Shown here: positions 1 through 5,847 of the stretch, piece after piece
How positions within the stretch are numbered: the first letter of the stretch is position 1
Layout of the letters: each line of letters opens with the position of its first letter
Assembly: GCA_905211615.1 (NCBI GenBank)
Contig: CAJMBB010000109.1
Coordinates: 1 to 6,302, forward strand
DNA: 6,302 nt
Direction: 5' to 3'
From: an uncultured Collinsella sp.
Lineage (GTDB): Bacteria; Actinomycetota; Coriobacteriia; Coriobacteriales; Coriobacteriaceae
The notes under the pieces: generated by a model
Databases searched by the model: none
What the model was told of the DNA's origin: nothing
The model's input: the letters and a program-made list of their open reading frames with translations, nothing else
Position numbers and translations under genes: made by a program

Positions 1-72
1 GACCTCATCGACAACCGCCGCCTCGTCACCCAGAGGATCTAGATTGTTGTAATCGGTGGTGGAATCTGCCAT
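1..72 (-). CDS. N-terminus of an unidentified protein, cut by the left edge
   Basis: A leftward frame opens with ATG at 72-70 and stays open to the edge for 24 codons. It begins MADSTTDYNNLDPLGDEAAV and is acidic, with no signal peptide or membrane segment. It starts 8 bases after the stop of the phasin-like gene, so the two are probably co-transcribed. The purine-rich GAAGAGG inside the end of the upstream gene could act as its ribosome site. Too little is visible to assign a family. From general knowledge, phasin-like genes in Gram-positives often sit next to an AarF/UbiB-type (ABC1) kinase gene. That is a guess from context only, since no kinase motif lies in the visible part. Confidence 0.6.
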   Translation of the reverse strand, partial: MADSTTDYNNLDPLGDEAAVVDEV

Positions 73-80
73 CTGCGCTG

Positions 81-497
81 CTACTCGGCCTCTTCGGTGT
101 CCTCTGCATCGTCGGGCTCAACGGACTCGACGGGCACCGAGGTCACGTTGTCCTCGACCGAATCGACGATGTCGCGCACATGGGCCAGGAAGGCCGTGCG
201 CTCGGGGGCGGTCATAACGCGGACGCGGGCAAGGATGAGCTCGTCGAGCACGCGCTGGGCCGCGGTCTCGCCCTGCATGCCCAAGCGCTCGGTCAGATCG
301 GAGATGGTACCGCCGGCCTGCTCGAACATGTCGGACACACTGCGGGCGATATCGGGGGTGGCGGTGTCCTTGCGGACCTGCTCGCCTTTGGTGTTAAGGT
401 CGTCGAGGACCTTCTTGCCGCCTTCGACAGCAACGGCGGCAGCGCCAAAGCCAACGTTGATGGCGCCGTTAACAAGCTGATCGAGTTTCATAACCAT
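81..497 (-). CDS. Phasin-like small coiled-coil protein
   Basis: The protein has 138 residues. The N-terminal third holds a small-residue helix (VGFGAAAVAVEGGKK) followed by KVLDDLNTKGEQVRKD. This pattern, an alanine-rich helix then a Glu/Lys-rich helix with a Gly-Glu turn, is typical of the phasin / poly(hydroxyalkanoate) granule-associated family. The middle is predicted helical (ISDLTERLGMQ, RVLDELILARVR). The last 20 or so residues are a strongly acidic tail rich in Glu and Asp. I chose ATG 497-495 because GGAG lies 6 bases upstream of it. A TTG at 509 in the same frame would put that ribosome site inside the gene. No signal peptide is present, so it is probably cytoplasmic. In bacteria that make no polyester, such proteins are annotated from fold alone, and the true role here is unknown. 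It probably forms an operon with the gene at the left edge. Confidence 0.72.
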   Translation of the reverse strand: MVMKLDQLVNGAINVGFGAAAVAVEGGKKVLDDLNTKGEQVRKDTATPDIARSVSDMFEQAGGTISDLTERLGMQGETAAQRVLDELILARVRVMTAPERTAFLAHVRDIVDSVEDNVTSVPVESVEPDDAEDTEEAE

Positions 498-596
498 GGT
501 TGTCTCCAATCACAAACAACTGCATTGGCGTTCTTGTACCCAAGATTGAGTGAAAGCGACAAAGCGTTTTAGCGCTATTCGATCGACGGGAAATCC

Positions 597-2120
597 CTAC
601 CTCACGTTGTCGTTCATCGCGAAAGAGTTCTTCATGGCGCAGCTCGTGGTGTAGAGCACCTTGCCCAGTAGAGCATCGGTCTCCACGCGGACACGCTCGG
701 CAAAGGCCTCGTTGGCGCGTGCAAGCTCGGCAGGCACCTCGGCCTCGGGCAGAGCGGCTACGGCAGCGTCGACGTCATGGATCTGCTTGTGGCCCATGCC
801 ACCGACCTTCTCCTGGTAGTCCTCCACAGCGCGGCCGCACTCATGGAAACGGACGTCAGCCAGGGCGCCGATCAGGCGGTTGGCCCAGTAGAAGTTTTCG
901 GACGTCACGCGAGCCTGCGTGTCGGCATAGTACTCGGGCATGGTCTCGACGTTGGCGTACAGCGGAACCAGCGCGTTAAACGAGTTGGAACCAAAGGCCA
1001 TCCACTGCACGGCGCGATACGCCGGCTGCGCATAGGGGCGCAGCTGCAGCACGGCGAGCTGGCTGTTGCGGTTGATGCCGATGGGGCGATATGCGCCACG
1101 CGTAGCGGGCGTGCCCTTGCTACCGTAGCAATCGTACTCCGTGCCCTGGTAGTGGCTCGAGAGTACGTACTTGATGTCCTCGATGGTCACCTTGCGCTCG
1201 GGCACGCGGCTCCAGGGGATATCGTCGCTCTCGGGCGTGTAGTCGGCGTCGGGGCCATCCCACACGTCGCTGGGGTTGAGACAGCGCTGCATGTACCACG
1301 CGCGCGGCGTGTTGTAGACGTGGTCGCTGTCGCTGTGCGAGCCAAAGGCCTCGCGCGGGTTAAAGACCGCAGCCGGGCCGTCGCCCTCGACGCCCAGCGT
1401 CAGGTCCAGATGCCACTCGGCCATCCAGGCGCGCAAGTCGGCGGAGCACATGTGGTCGGCCTGGGCGCCCTCGGCGTCATCCAGGTCAAAGCTGTCGATA
1501 CCCAGCTGGTTGGGCATGGTCACATAGGCGTCGTCAGGCACGCGCTTGGCAATCCAGTGGTGACCACCGATGGTCTCGAGCCACCAGATCTCGTCCACGT
1601 CGCTAAAGGCGATGCCGTTGTTCTCGTAGGTGCCGTAGCGCTCGAGCAGGTCACCCAGAATGCGTACGCCGTCGCGGGCGGACTTGGCGTACGGCAGAAC
1701 CAGGGTCACCATGTCCTCCTCGCCCAGGCCACCGGACTGTGCCGGAACATATCCGTCCTCGCCCTCGTTGCCCTTGGCGGGCACATAGTCCACGAGCGGA
1801 TCGGCACCGCGGACGCGCTCGTTGGTGGTGAGCGTCTCGGTTGCGGACATGCCAACATTGAGCTCGTTGAATCCGGCCTCGGCCCAAATACCGTGACCGG
1901 GAACGACGTCGGGGACGCTCGTGTAGCGCATGGGATTGTCGGGCAACTCAACGGTCAGGTGGCTCAGGACGCTCGTGTAGACACGCGGCTGCTCGTCGGG
2001 ATGCACCACGCGCATGCGCTTGGGCTCAAACACCCCGTTGGACGAGTCCTCGTTGCGGGCGACCAGCGTCGACCCGTCGTAGCTCGCGTTCTTACCAACC
2101 AAAATCGTTGTGCACGGCAT
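597..2120 (-). CDS. C69-family dipeptidase (PepD type)
   Basis: The protein has 507 residues, close to the usual length of peptidase family C69 (about 470-510). These enzymes are N-terminal-nucleophile hydrolases that cleave dipeptides with broad specificity. The family start is clear: MPCTTILVGKNASYDGST, then ARNED at residues 21-25. Cys3 is the expected nucleophile, exposed after removal of the short Met-Pro leader. Further family-like blocks are AEAGFNELNVGMSATET in the N-terminal third and GTPATRGAYRPIGINRNSQ in the second half. I chose ATG 2120-2118 because AAGGAGG ends 6 bases before it. An in-frame ATG at 2126 would have no spacing to that ribosome site. No signal peptide precedes Cys3, so the enzyme should be cytoplasmic and act on imported or turnover peptides. 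The 5' flank holds a hairpin and the inverted-repeat element described below. I see no strong promoter; TACACT at 2162-2157 is a weak -10 candidate. Confidence 0.93.
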   Translation of the reverse strand: MPCTTILVGKNASYDGSTLVARNEDSSNGVFEPKRMRVVHPDEQPRVYTSVLSHLTVELPDNPMRYTSVPDVVPGHGIWAEAGFNELNVGMSATETLTTNERVRGADPLVDYVPAKGNEGEDGYVPAQSGGLGEEDMVTLVLPYAKSARDGVRILGDLLERYGTYENNGIAFSDVDEIWWLETIGGHHWIAKRVPDDAYVTMPNQLGIDSFDLDDAEGAQADHMCSADLRAWMAEWHLDLTLGVEGDGPAAVFNPREAFGSHSDSDHVYNTPRAWYMQRCLNPSDVWDGPDADYTPESDDIPWSRVPERKVTIEDIKYVLSSHYQGTEYDCYGSKGTPATRGAYRPIGINRNSQLAVLQLRPYAQPAYRAVQWMAFGSNSFNALVPLYANVETMPEYYADTQARVTSENFYWANRLIGALADVRFHECGRAVEDYQEKVGGMGHKQIHDVDAAVAALPEAEVPAELARANEAFAERVRVETDALLGKVLYTTSCAMKNSFAMNDNVR

Positions 2121-2187
2121 GCGCATCCTCCTTGAGCGAAGAAATCAAACGATAACAGTGTATCGCTTCGGCGCAAAAAGGGCGAAA

Positions 2188-2211
2188 CCACGGCCTCGGC
2201 AGCCCCCGTGG
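2188..2211. repeat. Hairpin upstream of the dipeptidase gene
   Basis: CCACGG at 2188-2193 pairs with CCGTGG at 2206-2211. An A-T pair outside makes it 7 bp, with a 12-base loop. On the leftward strand it is followed by TTTCGCCCTTTTT, a broken T-run, so it could be a weak terminator protecting the dipeptidase gene from read-through. Its right side overlaps the left arm of the larger inverted repeat. The role is uncertain. Confidence 0.4.
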
Positions 2212-2438
2212 TCAAAAAATGCCAAATATGAGTACTGTCACCAATTTAGTGGCAGCAAATTTCCCTGTAACGAGTGCCGAAAATCCCCATTTGCCCAAAA
2301 GCAAGACAACGTTATTCCCCATAAGTTCAATAAAATAGGCTTCCTAACGATAATGGATACCGTTAGGAAGCCAAAAAGACGTAAGACATATGTGACTATC
2401 TTGGCAACAGTACTCATATTTGGCATTGTTTGACCACG
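2207..2438. repeat. AT-rich element bounded by a 32-bp inverted repeat (MITE-like or invertible)
   Basis: The left arm at 2207-2238 (CGTGGTCAAA, A, then AATGCCAAATATGAGTACTG and T) is the reverse complement of the right arm at 2407-2438 with one mismatch in 32. A weaker extension inward (CCAA..TAGT on both sides) brings it to about 44 bp. The arms enclose 168 bases that are clearly AT-richer than the flanking genes. No transposase or obvious target-site duplication is visible. The internal 12-bp-stem hairpin sits off centre. Size and form fit a miniature inverted-repeat element, and the position between two leftward transcription units also fits an invertible regulatory segment. Frames on both strands begin MPNMSTV only because the arms are inverted copies. 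They lack ribosome sites and are not called as genes. Confidence 0.75.
2329..2372 (-). terminator. Hairpin with T-rich tail, candidate terminator of the fchA-folD operon
   Basis: GGCTTCCTAACG at 2338-2349 pairs perfectly with CGTTAGGAAGCC at 2361-2372, giving a 12-bp stem and an 11-base loop. Read leftward, the stem is followed by TATTTTATT, as expected for rho-independent termination about 100 bases past the folD stop. Read rightward it is followed by AAAAAG, so it would not terminate that way. It lies inside the inverted-repeat element. Confidence 0.55.
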
Positions 2439-2475
2439 TGGTATATAGCTAACCCCCTCAAACAGCTCAAAACGC

Positions 2476-3330
2476 CTATTTCGATGCGCGCTCCGCCGCC
2501 TCAATCACGTGTTTGGCGAGAATCGCGGTGGTCACAGCCCCCACGCCGCCCGGCACGGGCGTGATGGCGTTAACGACCGGCTCCGCAGCATCAAAATCGA
2601 TGTCCCCGACCAGCTTGCCAGCGGCCTCGTCCCAGTTAATGCCAACATCAATGATCGTCTGGCCCTCGCGAACGGCATCCGCGCCAATCGTGCTCGCGCG
2701 TCCAACGGCCGCAACAACGATATCGGCAGAACGGCACTCGGCAGCAAGATCGCGTGTATGCGTATGGCACGTCGTCACCGTGGCATTGCGAGCCGTAAGC
2801 ATGGCGGCAACGGGACGCCCGATCACCAGCGAGCGCCCGGCCACAGCAACCTTAGCTCCATCCAGCTCAACGCCGTAATGATCCAGCAACGCCAACACGG
2901 CCTCGGCCGTGCAGGGAGCAAAGCCCTCGCCACGACCCGAAAGCGTGGTAAGCAGCGAGGCCGGCGTCATGGAGTCAACATCCTTGGCGGGATCGAGCGC
3001 CGCGGCAACCGCATCCTCGTCAAGTCCAGCGGGCAGCGGGCGAAACACTAGGCAGCCATGAACAGCGGGGTTGGCATTGATGTCCTTAATAGCCGCCAGC
3101 AGTTCATCCTGCGAAACATCGGCAGGAAGCAAAACGCGGCGAGCCTCAATGCCTACCTTCTCGCAGCGCTTGAGGGCACCGCGCTCGTAGGACAGGTCGT
3201 CCTCGCGCTCGCCCACACGAACAATGGCCAGCGTCGGCACAACGCCGCGTTCGCGCAAAGCCGCGCAGCGAGCAGCGAGCTCCTCAGTCAACGCGCGGGC
3301 GACGGGAGCACCCTTCAGTAGCTCAGCCAT
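2476..3330 (-). CDS. folD: Methylene-THF dehydrogenase of the FolD family, probably without cyclohydrolase activity
   Basis: The protein has 284 residues, the normal FolD length. The family oxidises 5,10-methylene-THF to methenyl-THF with NAD(P)+ and usually also hydrolyses it to 10-formyl-THF, in the cytoplasm. Landmarks are SYERGALKRCEKVGI (47-61), HGCLVFRPLPAG (91-102), KDVDS (116-120), PCTAEAV (139-145), the Rossmann segment VAGRSLVIGRP (163-173) and TPVPGGVG (257-264). Aligned without gaps to E. coli FolD, the active-site Tyr is kept (Tyr48) and the Asp of the DVD motif is kept. The catalytic Lys (E. coli Lys54) is Ala52, and the Gln of the QLPLP motif (Gln98) is Phe96. These changes predict a dehydrogenase that cannot do the cyclohydrolase step. 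I chose ATG 3330-3328, with AGAGG 6 bases upstream inside the last fchA codons; the family start MAELLKGAPVA follows. A frame extension to 3396 would only overlap fchA. The 2-base gap to fchA implies coupled translation. Confidence 0.95.
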   Translation of the reverse strand: MAELLKGAPVARALTEELAARCAALRERGVVPTLAIVRVGEREDDLSYERGALKRCEKVGIEARRVLLPADVSQDELLAAIKDINANPAVHGCLVFRPLPAGLDEDAVAAALDPAKDVDSMTPASLLTTLSGRGEGFAPCTAEAVLALLDHYGVELDGAKVAVAGRSLVIGRPVAAMLTARNATVTTCHTHTRDLAAECRSADIVVAAVGRASTIGADAVREGQTIIDVGINWDEAAGKLVGDIDFDAAEPVVNAITPVPGGVGAVTTAILAKHVIEAAERASK

Positions 3331-3332
3331 GG

Positions 3333-3965
3333 CTATCCTCTCTTCCTTGCAGCGTCGGCGGCGCGGCGCGCCAGCGCATCGGCGCGCGGCAACCATGTGT
3401 CGAGCAGCTCATCGCACGCCGTCTCGAGCTCCTCGGCACGAACGCGATCTTTCATAGACGTGGTGTTCGCAAAGAGCGTCAAGCTCGCGCCCTGCATAGC
3501 GGCACGGCAGAACACGGCGCCGCACGCCACATCGGACAGCAGCTGACGCGAACCCTTGTCGGCCATGTCCTCGAGCAGCGCCAGCGCGCGGCCGCAGGCA
3601 TCCATGATCCGATACGGTGGCATGGCCGCCACGTGCAACGCGTCCTGAATCGCCGCAGGTCGAGCTGGGTCCTCGCGCGGAACACCGTACGCAGCGGACA
3701 CCTGGCCGTACGCACGAACGTCCTCGGCGACCAGGTCCACAAGTTCCTGCGCCAACTCGTCTGCCTGGGCAAATGCACGCGTCAGGTCGTCCGCGCGATC
3801 GGCAAGCGCGGGATTAGTCGCCCCATAACGAGCAACCATCCCACAAAGCGAGGCACCCAGCGCGCCCACAAAGGCGCTCGCGCTGCCGCCGCCGGGAACC
3901 GGCTCGCGCGCGGCCAGCGCCTCGGCAAACCCGCGGCAGGTCTTGTCCATCATCTCTTGGCTCAT
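3333..3965 (-). CDS. fchA: Methenyl-THF cyclohydrolase / cyclodeaminase-fold protein (FchA)
   Basis: The protein has 210 residues, matching the stand-alone FTCD_C family (formiminotransferase-cyclodeaminase C-terminal domain; clostridial FchA is about 208). The diagnostic glycine loop PVPGGGSASAFVGALGASL starts at residue 22, with PGGG at 24-27. The rest is all-helical, with short Ala-rich helices as expected for this fold. FchA hydrolyses 5,10-methenyl-THF to 10-formyl-THF; relatives deaminate formimino-THF. The next gene is a FolD that appears to lack cyclohydrolase residues, and no histidine-degradation gene is visible, so the cyclohydrolase role is favoured. Two ATGs are possible. I chose 3965-3963 because AAGG lies 9 bases upstream; ATG 3971 would leave only 3 bases and add Met-Arg. 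It is the first gene of the operon with folD. A candidate promoter lies at 4042-4070. Confidence 0.88.
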   Translation of the reverse strand: MSQEMMDKTCRGFAEALAAREPVPGGGSASAFVGALGASLCGMVARYGATNPALADRADDLTRAFAQADELAQELVDLVAEDVRAYGQVSAAYGVPREDPARPAAIQDALHVAAMPPYRIMDACGRALALLEDMADKGSRQLLSDVACGAVFCRAAMQGASLTLFANTTSMKDRVRAEELETACDELLDTWLPRADALARRAADAARKRG

Positions 3966-3993
3966 ACGCATGCACCTTCAAGTCATATACATC

Positions 3994-4014
3994 GGTCGGG
4001 CGGAATCGCCGACC
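3994..4014 (-). other. Small hairpin in the fchA leader
   Basis: GGTCGG at 3994-3999 pairs with CCGACC at 4009-4014 (6 bp), with room for two more pairs across a one-base bulge. It would lie in the transcribed leader, about 15 bases upstream of the ribosome site. It does not match the known tetrahydrofolate riboswitch layout as I know it. The function is unknown. Confidence 0.35.
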
Positions 4015-4041
4015 AACCGCATCGATCACGTAATGGTGCTA

Positions 4042-4070
4042 AGTCTAGCCCATAAGTACATGAGCGTCAG
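4042..4070 (-). promoter_or_regulatory. Candidate promoter of fchA-folD
   Basis: Read leftward, CTGACG (4070-4065, 4 of 6 to TTGACA) is followed after exactly 17 bases by TAGACT (4047-4042, 4 of 6 to TATAAT). Transcription would start near 4035, giving a leader of about 70 bases before the fchA ATG. The 376-base gap between fchA and the first lipoprotein gene holds this promoter, the 19-bp repeat at 4126 and a rightward leader. Confidence 0.45.
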
Positions 4071-4125
4071 CGCACCTGACCATCGCAGATTTCTATGGCA
4101 CGCGATAGGCGTCGACAACGCAAGC

Positions 4126-4169
4126 ATGGGACACATGGCCCACCTTTCGAGACTCCCGGACGGTACAAA
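4126..4169 (+). promoter_or_regulatory. Operator-like 19-bp repeat (copy 1) and candidate -10 of the first lipoprotein gene
   Basis: ATGGGACACATGGCCCACC at 4126-4144 recurs exactly at 5092-5110, upstream of the second lipoprotein gene. Inside it (4127-4142) is a 16-bp dyad, TGGGnCAnnTGnCCCA, typical in form of a dimeric repressor or activator site. GTACAAA begins 19 bases after the repeat; TACAAA (4164-4169) is a possible -10. TATAAG at 4182-4187 is an alternative. No good -35 is seen where expected, which would suit an activator bound at the repeat. Confidence 0.5.
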
Positions 4170-4195
4170 CCGGGGCATATCTATAAGTAAGGAGC

Positions 4196-4222
4196 CCGTT
4201 GGGGCACGGCCGCGCAACGGCC
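4196..4222 (+). other. Alternative hairpins in the long leader of the first lipoprotein gene
   Basis: CCGTTG (4196-4201) can pair with CAACGG (4215-4220), while GGCCG (4208-4212) can pair with CGGCC (4218-4222). The two share bases and exclude each other. They would lie in a leader of about 150-165 bases, long compared with about 40 for the second lipoprotein gene. I recognise no riboswitch class. In a GC-rich genome such short stems may be chance. Confidence 0.25.
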
Positions 4223-4341
4223 ACAAGCGATGAACGGAGGCATAAGTCACACAGTACACAGAGACATCCGCCGCCAGCGCAATCAGTACCCTAACAGCAT
4301 GCGGCGCCGTGATGTCATCAGCAGACAAGGAGGACGCCACC

Positions 4342-4941
4342 ATGATGAAAAAGACCCTATCAATCCTTTCCCTTTGCATCGCCCTCTTTGCCGCGCTCGC
4401 CCTTGTGGGCTGCGGCGGGAGCGCATCGGGCGGCGGCAGCGCCCCCAAGAGCGAGAGCAAGGAAAAGGCCCCCGTCGCCAAGAAGACCGACTACATCTGG
4501 TTTAAGGTCGAGATGCCCGAGGGCGTCGGCGTAAGCGACTCTGCCGGCAAGAATGCCGACAGGGTCCAGCTCACCTTCCCCGAAGACGAGAACGCCTCGG
4601 CCGATCGCTTTATCCCCGTTTGGAAAAAAGCGCTGACGGCCGAGGAATCCCACGCCGACCAGGCGGAAAAGAAGGGGGATACGTTCCAGTGGAAGGATGG
4701 CGGGTCCGTCGAGTATAACGGCAGGACGTGGCTCGTCGGAACATACGAGGACAACAGCGGCATCTCAACCATGCTTTTTACCGATGTTGAGCCGGGAAGC
4801 GTCTACGTCCTCATCTCGAACTTCGACCAGCACAAGAAAGAAGCCGAGGCACTCCTCAACTCCATCGAGTTCCCCGATGACATGGAAGAGGCAGTTTCCG
4901 AGGCACGCGAAGTCGAGATTTCGAGCATCGAGATCAAGTAA
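4342..4941 (+). CDS. Lipoprotein of unknown function, paralog 1
   Basis: The protein has 199 residues. A lysine pair at 3-4, a hydrophobic stretch (6-22) and the lipobox LVGC place the lipid-anchored cysteine at Cys24, so the mature protein should be tethered to the outer face of the membrane. A Gly/Ser-rich, then Lys/Glu-rich linker runs to about residue 49. The globular part starts with YIWFKVEMPEGV, continues through the conserved cores DRFIPVW, YNGRTWLVGTY and GSVYVLISN, and ends with a helix and LLNSIEF, then an acidic tail. The strand-rich core with a closing 'a..lL.SIeF' helix recalls PsbP/Mog1-like lipoproteins such as LpqN, but this is a weak resemblance. AAGGAGG (4327-4333) lies 8 bases before ATG 4342; a second ATG follows directly. 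An in-frame ATG at 4309 lies upstream of that ribosome site and is rejected. The gene has its own terminator, so it is not in an operon with its paralog. Confidence 0.9.
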   Translation: MMKKTLSILSLCIALFAALALVGCGGSASGGGSAPKSESKEKAPVAKKTDYIWFKVEMPEGVGVSDSAGKNADRVQLTFPEDENASADRFIPVWKKALTAEESHADQAEKKGDTFQWKDGGSVEYNGRTWLVGTYEDNSGISTMLFTDVEPGSVYVLISNFDQHKKEAEALLNSIEFPDDMEEAVSEAREVEISSIEIK

Positions 4942-5010
4942 CGGGACACCCGCACGCGCCTACGCGCACCCGCGCACATGCGCCCCATTAAAACAACGGG
5001 CGCCCAACCC

Positions 5011-5045
5011 GGGGAGGGCCGACAGCACCAGCCCTCCCCTCTTTT
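5011..5045 (+). terminator. Rho-independent terminator of lipoprotein gene 1
   Basis: GGGGAGGGC at 5011-5019 pairs perfectly with GCCCTCCCC at 5031-5039 (9 bp, 11-base loop) and is followed by TCTTTT. It lies about 70 bases past the stop codon and separates the two lipoprotein transcription units. Confidence 0.88.
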
Positions 5046-5091
5046 GCGCCCGAACATATTGCCACTTAACGGCGCAAATCCGGCCCTCAGA

Positions 5092-5135
5092 ATGGGACAC
5101 ATGGCCCACCCTAGCGAGCCGTCCACGCGTACAGT
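5092..5135 (+). promoter_or_regulatory. Operator-like 19-bp repeat (copy 2) and candidate -10 of the second lipoprotein gene
   Basis: This is the second exact copy of the 19-bp sequence (5092-5110; dyad 5093-5108). GTACAGT begins 19 bases after the repeat, the same distance as GTACAAA in copy 1, and TACAGT (5130-5135) matches 4 of 6 of TATAAT. The bases between repeat and GTACA differ between the copies, so the conserved repeat and spacing look selected. The leader to the ATG would be about 40 bases. Confidence 0.5.
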
Positions 5136-5182
5136 AAAGACAGGTAATCCATGGGCGGTTACAGATCGAGGAGGACACGACC

Positions 5183-5776
5183 ATGAAAAAGAAGGCCTTT
5201 GCGATTCTCACCCTCTGCATCAGTCTCTTTGCCGCAGTTGCCCTGGTGGGCTGCGGTGGCAGCGGCGACGCTACCGGAAGTGGCGGTGGCGGCGGCGCAG
5301 AAAAGCCAGCCGTGGATATGAGGACCGACTTCATTTGGTTTAAGGTCGAGGTCCCCGAGGGCGTCGAGATCACCGACGTCGCAGGCGACACTGCCGACAG
5401 GGCCCAGTTTAAGTTCACCGAGAGCGAGCACGCCAGCGATCGCTTCATCCCCGTCTTCGATCCTGACAAGAACGCCGACGAGCTGTTCGACTACGAGGCA
5501 AAGTGGAATGCCAGCTTTGAGTGGACCGAGAATGACCCCGTCAAGTACAACGGCAAGACTTGGCGCAACGCTTCCTATACACACTCGGGCGGCGTAACGA
5601 CCGAATACTACACCGACGTTGACGGCGGCAGTGTGTATGTGCGTATCGACAACGTCGAGGAGCACAAGGACGCCGTCGAGACCATGATGAAGTCTCTGGA
5701 ATTTGCCGACGACATCGCCGAGGCCAAGACCGAGGCCATGGACGTCAAGCTCGACGATATCGAGATCAAGCGCTAA
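5183..5776 (+). CDS. Lipoprotein of unknown function, paralog 2
   Basis: The protein has 197 residues and is colinear with the lipoprotein at 4342-4941, with roughly half the residues identical. The signal peptides are nearly the same (Lys2-4, hydrophobic core, LVGC with Cys24 as the anchor). The linker here is a glycine run rather than Lys/Glu-rich. Shared core blocks are FIWFKVEVPEGV, DRFIPVF, YNGKTW, GSVYVRIDN and MKSLEFADD, with the same C-terminal IEIK motif plus a final Arg. The central stretch between DRFIPV and YNGKTW is the most divergent and one residue is lost before it, which may mark the ligand- or partner-facing part. GAGGAGG (5168-5174) lies 8 bases before ATG 5183. It is transcribed separately, between the terminators at 5011-5045 and 5848-5880. 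The pair most likely arose by tandem duplication that included the upstream control site. The substrate and function are unknown. Confidence 0.9.
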   Translation: MKKKAFAILTLCISLFAAVALVGCGGSGDATGSGGGGGAEKPAVDMRTDFIWFKVEVPEGVEITDVAGDTADRAQFKFTESEHASDRFIPVFDPDKNADELFDYEAKWNASFEWTENDPVKYNGKTWRNASYTHSGGVTTEYYTDVDGGSVYVRIDNVEEHKDAVETMMKSLEFADDIAEAKTEAMDVKLDDIEIKR

Positions 5777-5847
5777 GCGACTGGCGAGCGCAACGGGAAA
5801 CACGGTCGCAGTGCAAACAAGCGACGGTACCCCAGCGCTTCGTACCC

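Noticed and set aside
498..509. TTG start for the phasin-like gene
   Set aside because: GGAG, the likely ribosome site, would then lie inside the coding region; ATG 497 has correct spacing.
561..580. AGCG/CGCT hairpin past the dipeptidase stop as a terminator
   Set aside because: The stem is only 4 bp and no T-run follows it on the leftward strand.
777..2135. A 452-codon rightward open frame opposite the dipeptidase gene
   Set aside because: It mirrors the C69 gene in a GC-rich genome, where antisense frames stay open by codon bias. Its protein is Val/Ala/Gly/His-rich with no family pattern, and the leftward frame has clear family motifs.
2238..2504. A leftward frame across the inverted-repeat element, including an internal 62-residue hydrophobic frame from ATG 2426
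   Set aside because: No ribosome site precedes the ATG, the codons are unlike neighbouring genes, it overlaps the end of folD, and its start merely reflects the repeat arm (the other strand begins with the same MPNMSTV).
3331..3396. Longer N-terminus for FolD (22 extra residues)
   Set aside because: The extension is Arg/Cys-rich, overlaps fchA, and lies before a good ribosome site and the family start at 3330.
3966..4070. Tetrahydrofolate riboswitch in the fchA leader
   Set aside because: The leader is only about 70 bases and shows one small hairpin, without the conserved core or pseudoknot layout I would expect.
5159..5803. A 214-codon leftward open frame opposite lipoprotein 2
   Set aside because: It is an antisense shadow. 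The rightward frame has a ribosome site, lipobox and paralog.
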